Below are positions 25,545 to 33,471 of a DNA stretch of 33,471 nt, piece by piece (the stretch's first letter is position 1; each line of letters starts with the position of its first letter). This DNA is from Deltaproteobacteria bacterium (GTDB taxonomy: Bacteria > Myxococcota > UBA727 > VGSZ01), in NCBI GenBank assembly GCA_020850995.1, contig JADZDP010000027.1, forward strand, positions 1-33,471, in the 5' to 3' direction. A model generated the notes under the pieces. The model saw nothing but the letters and a program-made list of their open reading frames with translations. It was not told where the DNA came from and did not search any database. The position numbers were made by a program, and so were the translations under genes.

Positions 25545-27080
25545 TCATGGACCGATGGGACCGATCCGCGCCGTGCGCGGGCCGTCGAAGCCGTTGAAGC
25601 CGAAGAAGCCGATGGCGAGGATGGCGGGATCGTAGCGCGTCTGGGCGTCGGACACCGTCCGGTCGAGTGAGCGGATGATCGATCCGTCGTCGCGCAGCGC
25701 GCTGCAGGTGATGCCGCCAGCTCGGAAGGTGAGCGTGATCGAAGCCGGCGCCTCGTCGACCAGGCCGAACATCGACGCGATGGAGCGATCGGGGACGGGC
25801 GTCACCCCCGCTTGATAGGAGCCACAGCCCAGATAGGTGTCGCCGTTGTCCTCATAGATGGTCGCACCGATGAACTGCCGAGTCGCGGGTTCATTGAGCC
25901 GAATGTCAAAGGAAAAACCGGGCTCGAGCGCCTCACCGTCGTCGGCAAGCAGGCCGCTCAGGTCCACCGGCACCGACAGGGTGTGCCCGAGCAGCGCGAA
26001 GCTCATGGGCGTCACGTAGGCGCACACGGTGTCGTCGTCGCCCGCGGCCGTGATGACCAGGCCGCCCGCGCTCTCACCCACGTCGCACGGGTTGGAGCCG
26101 CCGCTCGATGACTCGACGAGCTCGAACCACGGCGCGGGCGCGCCGTCGCAGAGCGTGTCGACGAGCGCGTCGATGCCGCACAGCGCCGACGCGGGCTCGT
26201 TCCCGTTCAGATCGCGCACGCGCCACTCCGGCGTGCTGCCTCCCTCCATCTCGAAGGCCAGGAAGGCGGTGGTGAGGAAGCTCGGCGTCGGCAAGGTGCC
26301 GATCGTGTTCCAGCTCTGGTAGTCCGACGAGGTCTCGAAGAAGAGCGTGCCGGCGCTCTCGGTGATGGCCCAGTAGCGCTCACTTGCGCTGTAGGCGCGC
26401 GTGCCGCTGGTCTGCGCGCTCTCGGAGCCATAGGCATCGTAGATGCGCCCCTCCAGGTCGCCGTCGCTGAGCTCGATGCGCACGGACTGGTTGTCGGAGT
26501 CCGGCTCGAACGCGCGTAGCGCCATGCCAAGCGTCGCGCCGCTTGGCGTGAGCGTCTCGATATCGATGACCACGGACGAGTCGCGCACCAGCACGGCAGC
26601 GCGCGCGAACACCTCCATGTCGGCACCACTCATCACCAGCGATCCGCCCTCGATGGTGGCGGTGGACCCGCCCCCCATGTCGAGACCCCAGCGAACCGCG
26701 TCGGGTGCCACGCCAGCGTCGAAGGCGTCGCGCATGGCCCAAAGGCCGCCGCAGGTCCCAGGATCCGGCGGTGCCACCTGACACCCGTCGCCTTCGCCTT
26801 CGCCCTCGCCCTCACCCTCGCCCTCACCCTCGCCCTCACCCTCGCCTTCACCCTCGCCTTCACCCTCGCCCTCGCCCTCACCCTCGCCCTCGCCCTCGCC
26901 CTCCCCTTCGGCTGGGAGCTGGTCGAGGGGAACACAGACCTCGTCGCGGCACAGGGCGCCAGGCGCGCAGTCGGCATCAGCGGCGCACGGGAGCGCCGCC
27001 GCGCCGATCAAGCGACAGCTGGCGACGAGCACAAACACTGGCAGGAGCGCGCCCAGCCTCACACGCGGAGTGTAGCGCAC
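25545..27080 (-). CDS. Gly-Glu-linker lipoprotein with Cys-rich motif
   Basis: A 511-residue protein. The signal peptide ends in the lipobox VASC (Cys22). A short Cys motif follows (C-x5-C-x5-C-x4-C, about residues 32-49), then a Gly-Glu linker of about 20 units. The rest is a beta-rich extracellular part with concanavalin/LamG-like strand phrases (FARAAVLVRDSSVVIDIETL, RAYSASERYWAITESAGTLF, FLAFEMEGG) in two similar halves. No catalytic motif was recognised; a carbohydrate- or surface-binding role is a guess from shape. GTG 27080 is used; GTG 27062 would give a tighter signal peptide and cannot be excluded. It lies seven bases after the VWA gene and is likely cotranscribed with it. Confidence 0.8.
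   Translation of the reverse strand: MRYTPRVRLGALLPVFVLVASCRLIGAAALPCAADADCAPGALCRDEVCVPLDQLPAEGEGEGEGEGEGEGEGEGEGEGEGEGEGEGEGEGEGEGEGDGCQVAPPDPGTCGGLWAMRDAFDAGVAPDAVRWGLDMGGGSTATIEGGSLVMSGADMEVFARAAVLVRDSSVVIDIETLTPSGATLGMALRAFEPDSDNQSVRIELSDGDLEGRIYDAYGSESAQTSGTRAYSASERYWAITESAGTLFFETSSDYQSWNTIGTLPTPSFLTTAFLAFEMEGGSTPEWRVRDLNGNEPASALCGIDALVDTLCDGAPAPWFELVESSSGGSNPCDVGESAGGLVITAAGDDDTVCAYVTPMSFALLGHTLSVPVDLSGLLADDGEALEPGFSFDIRLNEPATRQFIGATIYEDNGDTYLGCGSYQAGVTPVPDRSIASMFGLVDEAPASITLTFRAGGITCSALRDDGSIIRSLDRTVSDAQTRYDPAILAIGFFGFNGFDGPRTARIGPIGP
26789..26910. repeat. Hexanucleotide repeat encoding Gly-Glu linker
   Basis: About 20 six-base units within the preceding lipoprotein gene. GGC and GGT codons mix throughout, so the dipeptide rather than the DNA word appears to be kept by selection. 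It is shorter and less pure than the repeat at 16485. Confidence 0.93.
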
Positions 27081-27087
27081 GACAGGG

Positions 27088-28293
27088 TCAGGGCACGGCG
27101 CCTGGCTCAGTGTGGACGAGGCGAGCGCCGCGCAGGTGCTCCACCGCGGCCGAAAGTCCGTCGAGCGTCAGCTCGAACATGGGGAACACCCGCCGGATCA
27201 CCGACACCGTGGGCGCGTTCCAGATGCGTCGGGGCTCGGGGTTGAGCCACGCCGAGGCCTTCGGTCGCTCGGCGAAGCGCTTGAGCCACTCGATGCCCGA
27301 GGTGCGCGACATCGACACCCCCCAGGCGAGCCCACCGGCTTCGGCGCCGAGCTCGTAGGGGCCCATCCAAGCGTCACCCACGATGACCAGCGTCCAGCTC
27401 TTGTCGATCTGCTTGAGCACGTCGTCGGTGCTGGGACCCTGGTAGCGCGAGATATCGGTGTAGAGGCGGTCGTAGATGCAGTTGTGGAAGAAGTAGTGGC
27501 GAAAGGCCTGGAAGTGCGTCGCCTGGTGCGCGGCGGAGAACAGCCGCTCGCAGGTGTCGGCGTGCGGATCCATGGACCCGCCCACGTCCATCAAGAGCAG
27601 GAGCTTGACGCGGTTCTTGCGCGGCGGGCGCAACACCAGCTCGATCTCGCCGCCGCTCTTGGCGCTCTTGTCGACGGTCTCGTCGATGTCGAGCTCCTCG
27701 GGACCCTGATCACGCGCCAGGCGGCGCAGGCGACGCAGCGCAGCCCCGAGCTGCCGCACGTCGAGCACGCGATCACCGCGCAGGTTCTCGAAGCGCCGCT
27801 CGCCCGCGATCTGCACGGCGCTGCGACCGCCGCCGGCGCCGCCGACGCGGATGCCTTGGGGGTTGCGCCCGCCGTGCCCGAAGGGCGAGGTGCCGCCGGT
27901 GCCGACCCAATGGCTGCCGCCGTCGTGCCGCTCCCGCTGGGTCCGCAGGCGCTCGCGCAGCTCACGCTGCAGGGTCTCGAGATCCATGCGCGACAGCTGG
28001 GCGCGCTCTTCGTCCGTCAGCTCGCGCGGCAGCACGGGGTTCTCGAGCCACTGCAGGATCTGCTCGTCGATCGCGTACTGATCCTCGAGGCCGCCGAACC
28101 ACTCGGCGAAGGCGCGGTCGTAGAGATCGTAATGACTCTCTTTCTTGACCAACAGCGCGCGCGCCAACGCGTAGAAGGTGCCGAGCTGCGCGCGCTCGTG
28201 GCCGCGCGCCAGCGCGCGCACCAAAGACAGCCACTCGGTCAGCGTGACCTTGAGCCCGCGGGCGCGCAGATGGAAGAAGAAGCCGATGAACAT
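27088..28293 (-). CDS. CoxE-type VWA-domain protein of the MoxR pair
   Basis: A 401-residue protein without signal peptide. An N-terminal helical part (GFFFHLRARGLKVTLTEWLS) and a Gly-rich middle (HDGGSHWVGTGGTSPFGHGG) are followed by the VWA domain with MIDAS DVGGSMDPHADTCERLFSAA. The DVGGS form (Gly instead of the first Ser) and YFFHNCIYDRLY are usual for this CoxE-like family. Such proteins work with the MoxR ATPase encoded just upstream, as metal-binding or maturation partners of target enzymes. The genes are seven bases apart, and so is the next lipoprotein gene. Confidence 0.92.
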   Translation of the reverse strand: MFIGFFFHLRARGLKVTLTEWLSLVRALARGHERAQLGTFYALARALLVKKESHYDLYDRAFAEWFGGLEDQYAIDEQILQWLENPVLPRELTDEERAQLSRMDLETLQRELRERLRTQRERHDGGSHWVGTGGTSPFGHGGRNPQGIRVGGAGGGRSAVQIAGERRFENLRGDRVLDVRQLGAALRRLRRLARDQGPEELDIDETVDKSAKSGGEIELVLRPPRKNRVKLLLLMDVGGSMDPHADTCERLFSAAHQATHFQAFRHYFFHNCIYDRLYTDISRYQGPSTDDVLKQIDKSWTLVIVGDAWMGPYELGAEAGGLAWGVSMSRTSGIEWLKRFAERPKASAWLNPEPRRIWNAPTVSVIRRVFPMFELTLDGLSAAVEHLRGARLVHTEPGAVP

Positions 28294-28300
28294 GAGCGCG

Positions 28301-29140
28301 CTACTGCCGAATGGAGCGCAGCTTGCCGGTCTTGACGTTGACGAGCGCCTCCACGTCGGCCTCCTTCTTGAGCAAGAGGCCCACGAAGGGCATCTCGCCC
28401 TCGAGGCGCTCTACAGGGATGCCCGCGCGCCGCAAGGCCGCGATCCAGTCGATGAGCTCCGACGTGGACGGCCGCTTCTTGATGTCGGGCTGCTTACGCA
28501 GCCAGTAGAAGCGCACCAGGCACGACGACAGCAGCTTGTCTTCTACGTCGGGCTGGTGCACACGCACGATGTCCTTCATCAATTCCTCGTCGGGGAAGGC
28601 GATGAAGTGGAACACGCAGCGGCGCAGGAAGGCGTCGGGTAGCTCCTTCTCGTTGTTGGAGGTGATGATGACCACGGGGCGCTTCTTGGCGGTGATGGTC
28701 TCGCCGGTCTCGTCGACGCTGAAGCTCATCCGATCGAGCTCGTGCAGCAGGTCGTTGGGGAACTCCATGTCGGCCTTGTCGATCTCGTCGATCAACAACA
28801 CCACGCGCTCGTCGGAGAGCAGCGCGCGCCCGAGCGGTCCGTACTTGATGTACTGCCGGATGTCGCGGATGTCGCGGTCGTTGAAGCGCGCGTCGTTCAG
28901 GCGCGCCACCGTGTCGTAGAGGTAGAGCCCGTCGCGCGCCTTGCTGGTGGATTTGACGTTCCATACGAAGAGCGGCGCCCCGATGGACTCCGCCACGGCC
29001 TCCGCCAGCCGCGTCTTGCCGGTGCCCGGCTCACCCTTGATCAAGAGCGGCTTCTCGAGGTCGATGGCGACGTTGACCGCGTCGCGCAGCTCAGGCGCCA
29101 CCAGGTAGCCGGCGGTCCCGTCGAAGGTCGTTGGAGCCAT
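28301..29140 (-). CDS. MoxR-family AAA+ ATPase
   Basis: A 279-residue protein. Walker A GEPGTGKT (36-43), Walker B VVLLIDE (113-119) with the following KADMEFPNDLLHELD, sensor-1 SNNEKELPDAFLRRC (about 161-175) and the C-terminal helical lid (KKRPSTSELIDWIAALRRAG) are intact. MoxR ATPases remodel or load cofactors into partner complexes with a VWA protein, here the next gene. ATG 29140 is used; ATG 29152 (four residues earlier) is possible and neither has a strong ribosome binding site. It heads the minus-strand gene series, which is divergent from the gene at 29318 by 177 bases. Confidence 0.95.
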   Translation of the reverse strand: MAPTTFDGTAGYLVAPELRDAVNVAIDLEKPLLIKGEPGTGKTRLAEAVAESIGAPLFVWNVKSTSKARDGLYLYDTVARLNDARFNDRDIRDIRQYIKYGPLGRALLSDERVVLLIDEIDKADMEFPNDLLHELDRMSFSVDETGETITAKKRPVVIITSNNEKELPDAFLRRCVFHFIAFPDEELMKDIVRVHQPDVEDKLLSSCLVRFYWLRKQPDIKKRPSTSELIDWIAALRRAGIPVERLEGEMPFVGLLLKKEADVEALVNVKTGKLRSIRQ

Positions 29141-29302
29141 GGTGCGCAGCATACCGCGGGGAACCCTCGCGTCTATCGAGGCCGCGCAGCGACCGTCGCG
29201 GCGCGATGCCTCGTCGTCGTAGCGTTGCCCGTCGCGCTCTGCCAGCCAGGGAAACACCGCGTGCCGCGATGGGCGCCGCTGACCGTGACCGTGCGCTCCG
29301 TG

Positions 29303-29308
29303 TATCGT
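29303..29308 (+). promoter_or_regulatory. Candidate -10 element (TATCGT) with -35-like CTGACC
   Basis: TATCGT ends nine bases before ATG 29318; CTGACC (29279-29284) lies 18 bases upstream of it and shares four of six bases with TTGACA. Prediction only. Confidence 0.3.
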
Positions 29309-29317
29309 CGCCGGGAC

Positions 29318-30409
29318 ATGGGCCACCGACCACCACTGTTGGAGCGCGTTGGCACCAACGCCATGCTGCGTTGGTCCACCGATGCTGGTCCGTCGACGCC
29401 CCAGGCCGTGCACATCCTCGACGACACCGAGCGCGCAGCGGTCCGACGTGTCGAGCGCGCCGCGCTGATGCGCGCCGCGCTGGCGGGCGCGCTCTCGGCG
29501 CTCGCCGCTGCGCTCGCCGACGCCGCCGTCCGTGATCAGGAAGACGCTGATCCGGTGCTGTATTGGGCGGTGGTTGGCGGTGTGTCGGCCCTGGCGGCCG
29601 TGTCCGAGATCGCGTTCCTGTCGTGGGACGCGTTGCGCGCCGCGCACGGGATCCGCGTCGCCGCCGGCGTCGCGCTCGACGACCAGTACGAGCGCGCTCA
29701 CATCATCGCCATCCTGGTGCGTGCCGCGCTCGAGGTGCCTTCGCCGCCCGACGCCGTGCCCGGCGTCAATCCGCTCAAGGAGACGAGCCGGTGGCGCCTG
29801 CTGCTCGCGGGCCTGGCCTACAAGCTCAAGGTGTCGGCCACGAACCTGTTGTTCAAGCAGCTCCTCCGTCGTGCGCTCGGGCGCGCCGCCGTGCGCGCCT
29901 GGCTGCAGTTCGTCTCTATCCCCATCACCGCCGCCTGGAACGTCTTCACCTGCGCGCGCGTCTTGCGCCAGGTGCGCGTGCGGGCGTTCGGCCCCTCGCT
30001 GGCGCAGGACGTCGTGACCCGTCTCGTGCCCGCAGGGGCCCCGGTGCCGCCGCCGCTGGCGGAGTCGCTCGTGCGCGCGGTGGGCGCGTGCGTGGTGCGC
30101 TCCGCCGACCCCCACCCGAACCTGGCCCGCGTGCTCGACGAGCTCGAGCGCCGGCTCGGCCGTGCGCGGCCCGCTGGCCTCGACGATCCCGCGTTGTTCC
30201 TGAGCGGATTGTCGGCGCTCTCGCCCGAGCACGCCGGCATCGTGCTGCGTCTGTTGCGCGCGGCGGTCGTGTGCGACGGCCGGGTGGCGCGACGCGAACG
30301 CGCCTTGGTGAGCGAGGCCTGTGCTCGGGTCGGTGTCGAGCACGATGCCGCGGTGCTCGACGCCGAGCTACGTCGCATGCTCGGCGGCGCGCCCTTGCTT
30401 TTGCCATGA
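29318..30409 (+). CDS. Membrane-associated protein with TerB-like C-terminal region (LBF_2804-like)
   Basis: A 363-residue protein. Residues about 45-110 hold two hydrophobic stretches (AALMRAALAGALSALAAALA, VLYWAVVGGVSALAAVSEIA). A helical region follows with one further hydrophobic segment (about 205-220, LQFVSIPITAAWNVFTCARV). The last about 100 residues form a helical bundle (LRLLRAAVVCDGRVARRERA, LVSEACARVGVEH) resembling TerB-like domains, which appear in stress and membrane-related proteins. It resembles what I recall as the LBF_2804 family, of unknown function. Its 3' end is four bases from the convergent phosphoesterase gene. Confidence 0.75.
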   Translation: MGHRPPLLERVGTNAMLRWSTDAGPSTPQAVHILDDTERAAVRRVERAALMRAALAGALSALAAALADAAVRDQEDADPVLYWAVVGGVSALAAVSEIAFLSWDALRAAHGIRVAAGVALDDQYERAHIIAILVRAALEVPSPPDAVPGVNPLKETSRWRLLLAGLAYKLKVSATNLLFKQLLRRALGRAAVRAWLQFVSIPITAAWNVFTCARVLRQVRVRAFGPSLAQDVVTRLVPAGAPVPPPLAESLVRAVGACVVRSADPHPNLARVLDELERRLGRARPAGLDDPALFLSGLSALSPEHAGIVLRLLRAAVVCDGRVARRERALVSEACARVGVEHDAAVLDAELRRMLGGAPLLLP

Positions 30410-30413
30410 GGGC

Positions 30414-31574
30414 TCACGCGCGGCGCAGCGTGAGGCGCGTGATCTCGCTCGGCGTGCGCGTGGTGCGCAGCGGTGGCCCCCACCAGCCGGTGCCACTGTT
30501 CGTATACACGTGCATGCCCTCGTGCAGGTGTAGCCCCGCCGCGAAGGGCTGCACGAGGTGGATGAGCAGGTTGCCAGGGAACACTTGGCCGCCGTGCGTG
30601 TGCCCCGAGAGCTGGAGCTGGAAGCCAGCCTTGGCAGCCTCGAAGGCGCTGCGCGGCTGATGGGCGAGCAGGAGCTTGAAGGCCGCGCCCTCCGGCGCAC
30701 CGCGCATGGCGGCGTGCGGATCGCTCTTGTGCGCCGGCACCATGCCGCCGGCGGTGTAGTCGGCGACGCCACCGATGACGATGGCGTGACCTTCGTGATC
30801 GATGACGCGGTGCTCGTCGATGAGCACGGTGAGCCCGAGGCGGCGCACCTCTGCGACCCACTCCTCGGCGCCGGAGTAGTACTCGTGGTTGCCGGTGACG
30901 AACCAGGCGCCGTGCCGCGCGCGCACCTGACCAAGCACCTCGGTGTGGTGCGCCAGCTCGGCCACGCTGCCGTCGACGAGGTCGCCGGTGATCGCCACCA
31001 TATCGGCCTTGAGCTCATTGACCAGCTCGACCACCGTTTCGAGGAACGGTCGCTTGAGCGTTGGACCGATGTGGATGTCGGAGATCTGCGCGATGACGAA
31101 GCCGTCGAGGCCCTGCGGCAACCCAGCGATGGGTACCGTGACGTCGACGACGGTGGGGCGCGCCAACGCGCGTACCAGGCCCACGCCGAAGGTGCCCGTG
31201 GACAGCGCCAGCACGCCGAGGTTGGTGAGGTCGAGGAGCGCTTGGCGCCGCTCGGGCTCGGCCGGCAACAGGCGGGTCAACCGACCCGCCAGCCAACCCA
31301 CGTCGCGCAGGAAAGTGAACGCCAGCAGCAGCACCAGCGCACCCATCGCGAGGTAGGCGCACCACGACAGCAGGTCACCAACCGCTTCCTTGTGCAAGAC
31401 GAAGCGGATCACGAAGGACAAGGGCTGGACCAGCACCAGCCCCGCCACTGCCACCCACGCCCAGGACCGCATGGTCGTCGACCAGCCGGTGGGGATGAGG
31501 CGCACGCCGACGTAGGCGGCGAGCGCCCCCAGCACCGCGGTCATCACCACCAGAAACATCAGCATGCGCGCCAC
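30414..31574 (-). CDS. YkuE-like membrane metallophosphoesterase
   Basis: A protein of about 386 residues. Four N-terminal hydrophobic segments (within about residues 5-120) are followed by a calcineurin-type phosphoesterase domain with all signature blocks: QISDIHIGPTL, AITGDLVDGS, VTGNHEYYSG, LLLAHQPRSA and LQLSGHTHGGQV. A two-metal centre is therefore expected, facing outside the cytosol or near the membrane; the substrate (nucleotide, phospholipid or peptidoglycan-related phosphate) is unknown. GTG 31574 is preferred because GGAG lies six bases upstream; GTG 31586 and ATG 31565 are alternatives. It is divergent from zwf. Confidence 0.9.
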   Translation of the reverse strand: MARMLMFLVVMTAVLGALAAYVGVRLIPTGWSTTMRSWAWVAVAGLVLVQPLSFVIRFVLHKEAVGDLLSWCAYLAMGALVLLLAFTFLRDVGWLAGRLTRLLPAEPERRQALLDLTNLGVLALSTGTFGVGLVRALARPTVVDVTVPIAGLPQGLDGFVIAQISDIHIGPTLKRPFLETVVELVNELKADMVAITGDLVDGSVAELAHHTEVLGQVRARHGAWFVTGNHEYYSGAEEWVAEVRRLGLTVLIDEHRVIDHEGHAIVIGGVADYTAGGMVPAHKSDPHAAMRGAPEGAAFKLLLAHQPRSAFEAAKAGFQLQLSGHTHGGQVFPGNLLIHLVQPFAAGLHLHEGMHVYTNSGTGWWGPPLRTTRTPSEITRLTLRRA

Positions 31575-31673
31575 GCTCAGCTCCACACCCTACCGTAGCG
31601 TGCATCGACCCATCGCGCAGCGCCGCAGGCCGGCGCCGTTGTAGGCTCGGCCCGCCAGCACCGTGGGAGGACC

Positions 31674-33203
31674 ATGTCAGGTACCGCCAACCCGCTTCGC
31701 CAGGGCCTCGTCGAAGACCGCTCGCCCGAGCCGTGCACCGTGGTCATCTTCGGCGCGTCGGGCGATCTCACCAAGCGCAAGCTGGTGCCCGCGCTGTTCT
31801 CCCTGTTCACCGAGCGCTTGCTGCCGCCGAGCTTCGCGGTGGTGGGGTACGCGCGCAAGGCCATGAGCGACGACGACTTCCGCGCCGAGATGCACGAGTG
31901 GTGCAAGAAGTTCGCGCGTCACAAGCCCACCGACGATCAGTGGGCGCGCTTCGCACCCTGCCTCTCGTACCAAACTGGCGACTACGAGGATCCCGAGGCC
32001 TACGCCGGGCTCAAAGCGCGGCTCGCGGCCATCGACACCGAGCGCGGTATCTCTGGCAACCGCATCTTCTACCTGTCGACGCCACCGGCGACCTTCCCCA
32101 TCGCCGTGCAGCGCCTCGCCGAGAGCGGCCTCACCGACCGGCGCGGCAACGACAAGTTCACGCGCGTCATCATCGAGAAGCCCTTCGGCACGGATCTCGA
32201 CTCCGCGCGGGCGCTCAACGCGCATTGCCGATCGTACCTTCGCGAAGATCAGATCTACCGAATCGATCACTACCTCGGCAAAGAGACGGTGCAGAACCTG
32301 ATGGTGTTTCGCTTCGGCAACGCCTTGTTCGAGCCGCTGTGGAACAACCGCTTCGTCGACCACGTGCAGATCACCGGCGCCGAGGCCATCGGCATCGAGG
32401 GGCGCGGCGGCTACTTCGATCTCGCGGGCATCGTGCGCGACATGGTGCAAAACCACCTGTTCCAGGTGCTGTGCCTGACCGCCATGGAGCCGCCGGTGTC
32501 GTTGGCGGGCGACGACCTGCGCGACGAGAAGGTCAAGGTGCTCAAGGCGCTGCGCCCGATCCCCGAGGGGCGCTTCGACGATTTCACCGTGCGCGGTCAG
32601 TATCGAGCAGGGTCGGTCGCGGGCAAGCCGGTGCCCAGCTATCAAGACGAGCTCGGGGTGAACGCGGGCTCCACCACCGAGACCTTCGTCGCGCTCAAGC
32701 TGTTTATCGACAACTGGCGCTGGGCCGGCGTGCCCTTCTACCTGCGCTCGGGCAAGGCACTGCCCAAGAAGGTCACCGAGGTGGCCTTGGTGTTCAAAGA
32801 CACGCCCCACCGCTTGTTTGGCGAACGCAGCGTGAGCGAGCCCAACGTGCTCGCCATCCGCATTCAGCCCGACGAGGGCATCAGCGTGCGCTTCGGCTCG
32901 AAGGTGCCGGGCAACACGCTCGACATCCACCCCGTCAACATGGAGTTCCGCTACGGCACCAGCTTCGGCGCCGAGCCGCCCGAGGCCTACGAGCGCCTGC
33001 AGCTCGACTGCATGCTCGGCGATCAAGCGCTCTACACCCGCGCCGACGAGGTAGAGGCGAGCTGGCGCTGGATCTCGCGCTTGCACCACGCGTGGGCGCA
33101 GCGCTCGTCGGGCGAGGTGCCGCGCTACGAAGCGGGCTCGTGGGGCCCCGACGAAGCCGACCTGCTGCTGCGGCGCGACGGGCACGTCTGGAGGCGACCG
33201 TGA
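31674..33203 (+). CDS. zwf: Glucose-6-phosphate 1-dehydrogenase
   Basis: A 509-residue enzyme, the family's usual length, catalysing NADP-linked oxidation of glucose-6-phosphate to 6-phosphogluconolactone, the first step of the oxidative pentose phosphate pathway. Residues 27-36 form the coenzyme-binding GASGDLTKRK; EKPFG is at 168-172; the substrate-binding RIDHYLGKE is at 196-204 (Lys203). The general base His261 lies in RDMVQNHLFQ. Nothing is missing. GGGAGG is just upstream of the ATG. The stop overlaps the next start as GTGA, so it is coupled to opcA. Confidence 0.97.
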   Translation: MSGTANPLRQGLVEDRSPEPCTVVIFGASGDLTKRKLVPALFSLFTERLLPPSFAVVGYARKAMSDDDFRAEMHEWCKKFARHKPTDDQWARFAPCLSYQTGDYEDPEAYAGLKARLAAIDTERGISGNRIFYLSTPPATFPIAVQRLAESGLTDRRGNDKFTRVIIEKPFGTDLDSARALNAHCRSYLREDQIYRIDHYLGKETVQNLMVFRFGNALFEPLWNNRFVDHVQITGAEAIGIEGRGGYFDLAGIVRDMVQNHLFQVLCLTAMEPPVSLAGDDLRDEKVKVLKALRPIPEGRFDDFTVRGQYRAGSVAGKPVPSYQDELGVNAGSTTETFVALKLFIDNWRWAGVPFYLRSGKALPKKVTEVALVFKDTPHRLFGERSVSEPNVLAIRIQPDEGISVRFGSKVPGNTLDIHPVNMEFRYGTSFGAEPPEAYERLQLDCMLGDQALYTRADEVEASWRWISRLHHAWAQRSSGEVPRYEAGSWGPDEADLLLRRDGHVWRRP

Positions 33204-33471
33204 AGACGCGCGAGGTCGTGCTGGCGCGCGACGTCGGCGTCGACGTGGGCGGCATCGAGCGCGAGCTGGCGGCACTGTGGCGCGACGCGAGCAAGCGCTC
33301 GCGCAACCACGCGCAGGTGACGCGCGCCTGCTCCTGGAACTTGGTAGTCCACTGCGCCGACGACGCCACGCACGCGATGGCGCGCCCTCTCGTCGATCAG
33401 GCGGTGCGCCACGTGCCCACGCGCACGCTCATGCTCAAGCCGCGCCCCAACCTCGCCGTGGGCGATGGTCC
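33200..33471 (+). CDS. opcA: OpcA-type G6PD assembly protein (partial, cut by window end)
   Basis: Only the first 90 residues are present. They match the OpcA N-terminal layout: a short lead-in, a helix (IERELAALWRDASKR), TRACSWNLVVHCADD and a following VRHVPTRTLMLKPRPN. OpcA activates or assembles G6PD in cyanobacteria and actinobacteria and is usually encoded directly after zwf, as here (four-base GTGA overlap). The assignment rests on this context plus a moderate sequence match. Confidence 0.8.
   Translation, partial: MKTREVVLARDVGVDVGGIERELAALWRDASKRSRNHAQVTRACSWNLVVHCADDATHAMARPLVDQAVRHVPTRTLMLKPRPNLAVGDG

Noticed and set aside
27088..28293. Defective MIDAS (DVGGS) in the CoxE-type VWA protein
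   Set aside because: The DVGGSM form is usual in this CoxE-like, MoxR-associated family and is not evidence of loss of function.

Overview
The window is uniformly GC-rich. It contains many lipoproteins, two of them with long Gly-Glu linkers right after the lipobox, a TCS pair, FHA, MoxR/VWA and TPR proteins, and a zwf-opcA pair. This mix is typical of Myxococcota (the former deltaproteobacterial myxobacteria). That placement is inferred from gene content and style; no rRNA or other phylogenetic marker is present. I see no tRNA, rRNA, CRISPR array, insertion sequence or phage gene. About 26 genes are supported and none looks broken; only the last (opcA) is cut by the window edge.

Left edge (1-417): no convincing gene, but two adjacent copies of a structured element. 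Copy 2 is enclosed by a perfect 26-bp inverted repeat (129-154 and 263-288). Its internal core is about 80% identical to a core in copy 1, exactly 163 bases upstream, and several differences between the copies are paired changes that keep hairpin stems intact. This is the most unusual signal in the window.

Metabolic left part (418-5893): a lipoprotein gene, then on the minus strand a compact eutB-eutC-eutL cluster (both ethanolamine ammonia-lyase subunits and one microcompartment shell protein) with no other eut genes beside it. Divergent from it are a small conserved protein and a phosphonate-binding-type solute-binding protein without a signal peptide.

Middle (5970-18552): an FHA/multi-pass membrane protein with a Lys-Gly-Asp repeat region; a CASTOR/POLLUX-type ion channel with a TPR membrane protein; a MATE exporter; an RlmN-family radical SAM methyltransferase with all catalytic cysteines; a large Pro/Ala-rich single-span membrane protein; a Gly-Glu-linker lipoprotein esterase; and a DUF47-PiT phosphate uptake pair.

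Right part (18663-29140): after one small exported-looking protein, eight consecutive minus-strand genes lie almost end to end. First come a MoxR ATPase, a CoxE-type VWA protein and a Gly-Glu-linker lipoprotein. After 83 bases follow a lipoprotein, a YfbK-type VWA lipoprotein, a histidine kinase, an OmpR-type regulator and a GH1 glycosidase. The last five overlap by one or four bases at every junction and are very probably translated from one message. The layout suggests an envelope-surface module with its own two-component control, but its stimulus and function are unknown.

Right end (29318-33471): a membrane protein with a TerB-like tail, a YkuE-type metallophosphoesterase, and zwf followed by the start of opcA (oxidative pentose phosphate pathway).
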